Shown one piece after another: positions 6,349 through 6,407 of a DNA stretch of 6,407 nt. Position numbers and translations under genes: made by a program. The notes beneath the pieces were generated by a model that ran no database searches, was not told where the DNA came from, and saw only the letters and a program-made list of their open reading frames with translations. The stretch comes from an uncultured Gammaproteobacteria bacterium (GTDB taxonomy: Bacteria > Pseudomonadota > Gammaproteobacteria > Steroidobacterales > Woeseiaceae). The stretch is taken from assembly GCA_938003715.1 (NCBI GenBank), contig CALKYK010000159.1, positions 1 to 6,407 on the forward strand, given 5' to 3'. Positions within the stretch are counted from its first letter, which is position 1; every line of letters starts with the position of its first letter.

Positions 6349-6407
6349 ATGAAACCTGCTAATTCCGAGCCAACCGAACTCGCCCCGATCGACCATCTCG
6401 ACCGCGA
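6349..6407 (+). CDS. Start of an unrecognised gene, 3' partial
   Basis: Only 19 codons are visible, beginning MKPANSEPTELAPIDHLDR, and the frame is open to the window edge. The start is supported by the strong SD and the TATAAT box just upstream. The visible part is hydrophilic and acidic, with no signal peptide or membrane segment. No family can be named from so little. It appears to have its own promoter, so it probably begins a new transcription unit. Confidence 0.6.
   Translation, partial: MKPANSEPTELAPIDHLDR

Noticed and set aside
6111..6350. 79-codon minus-strand frame across the right-hand intergenic region
   Set aside because: It overlaps the membrane protein gene and the TATAAT/SD region. 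No SD of its own and no recognisable features.
1..6407. Search by eye for CRISPR arrays, tRNA genes, transposase genes and long inverted repeats
   Set aside because: None seen; coding density is ordinary for a chromosomal metabolic region.

Overview
The window is GC-rich, densely coded DNA with strong codon bias. It looks like a free-living Gram-negative bacterium, most likely a proteobacterium and perhaps a gammaproteobacterium. The signs are a signal-peptide-bearing hydrolase, a lipobox lipoprotein, Shine-Dalgarno (SD) starts and tightly packed operons. Nothing in the sequence fixes the genus. No tRNA, rRNA, CRISPR array, insertion sequence or phage gene was seen.

Layout. Bases 1-1155 (+) hold the C-terminal three quarters of a flavin-dependent monooxygenase of the Baeyer-Villiger/EthA type, cut by the window edge. 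It converges on, and overlaps by 74 bp, a three-gene minus-strand operon (4562 down to 1082). That operon encodes a CUT2 (ribose-type) sugar ABC importer in the order lipoprotein binding protein, double-NBD ATPase, permease. A 98-bp divergent promoter region (4563-4660) separates it from a plus-strand pair. The first gene of the pair encodes an exported nucleoside hydrolase of the IUNH family (4661-5695). The second, 11 bp downstream, encodes a four-helix membrane protein of unknown function (5707-6228). A 120-bp intergenic stretch with a perfect TATAAT box then leads into the first 19 codons of an unrecognised gene cut by the right edge.

How the genes may work together (inference). The nucleoside hydrolase has a signal peptide and should act outside the cytoplasm, splitting nucleosides into base and ribose. 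The divergent importer belongs to the ribose family, and its binding protein keeps most of the ribose-contacting residues of E. coli RbsB. The simplest reading is a periplasmic nucleoside-scavenging unit: cut outside, then import the released pentose. The intergenic region contains back-to-back promoter elements, an 11-bp direct repeat and a 13-bp near-palindrome, which would allow joint control. No ribokinase or regulator gene lies in the window. The flavin monooxygenase and the right-hand gene show no obvious link to this unit.
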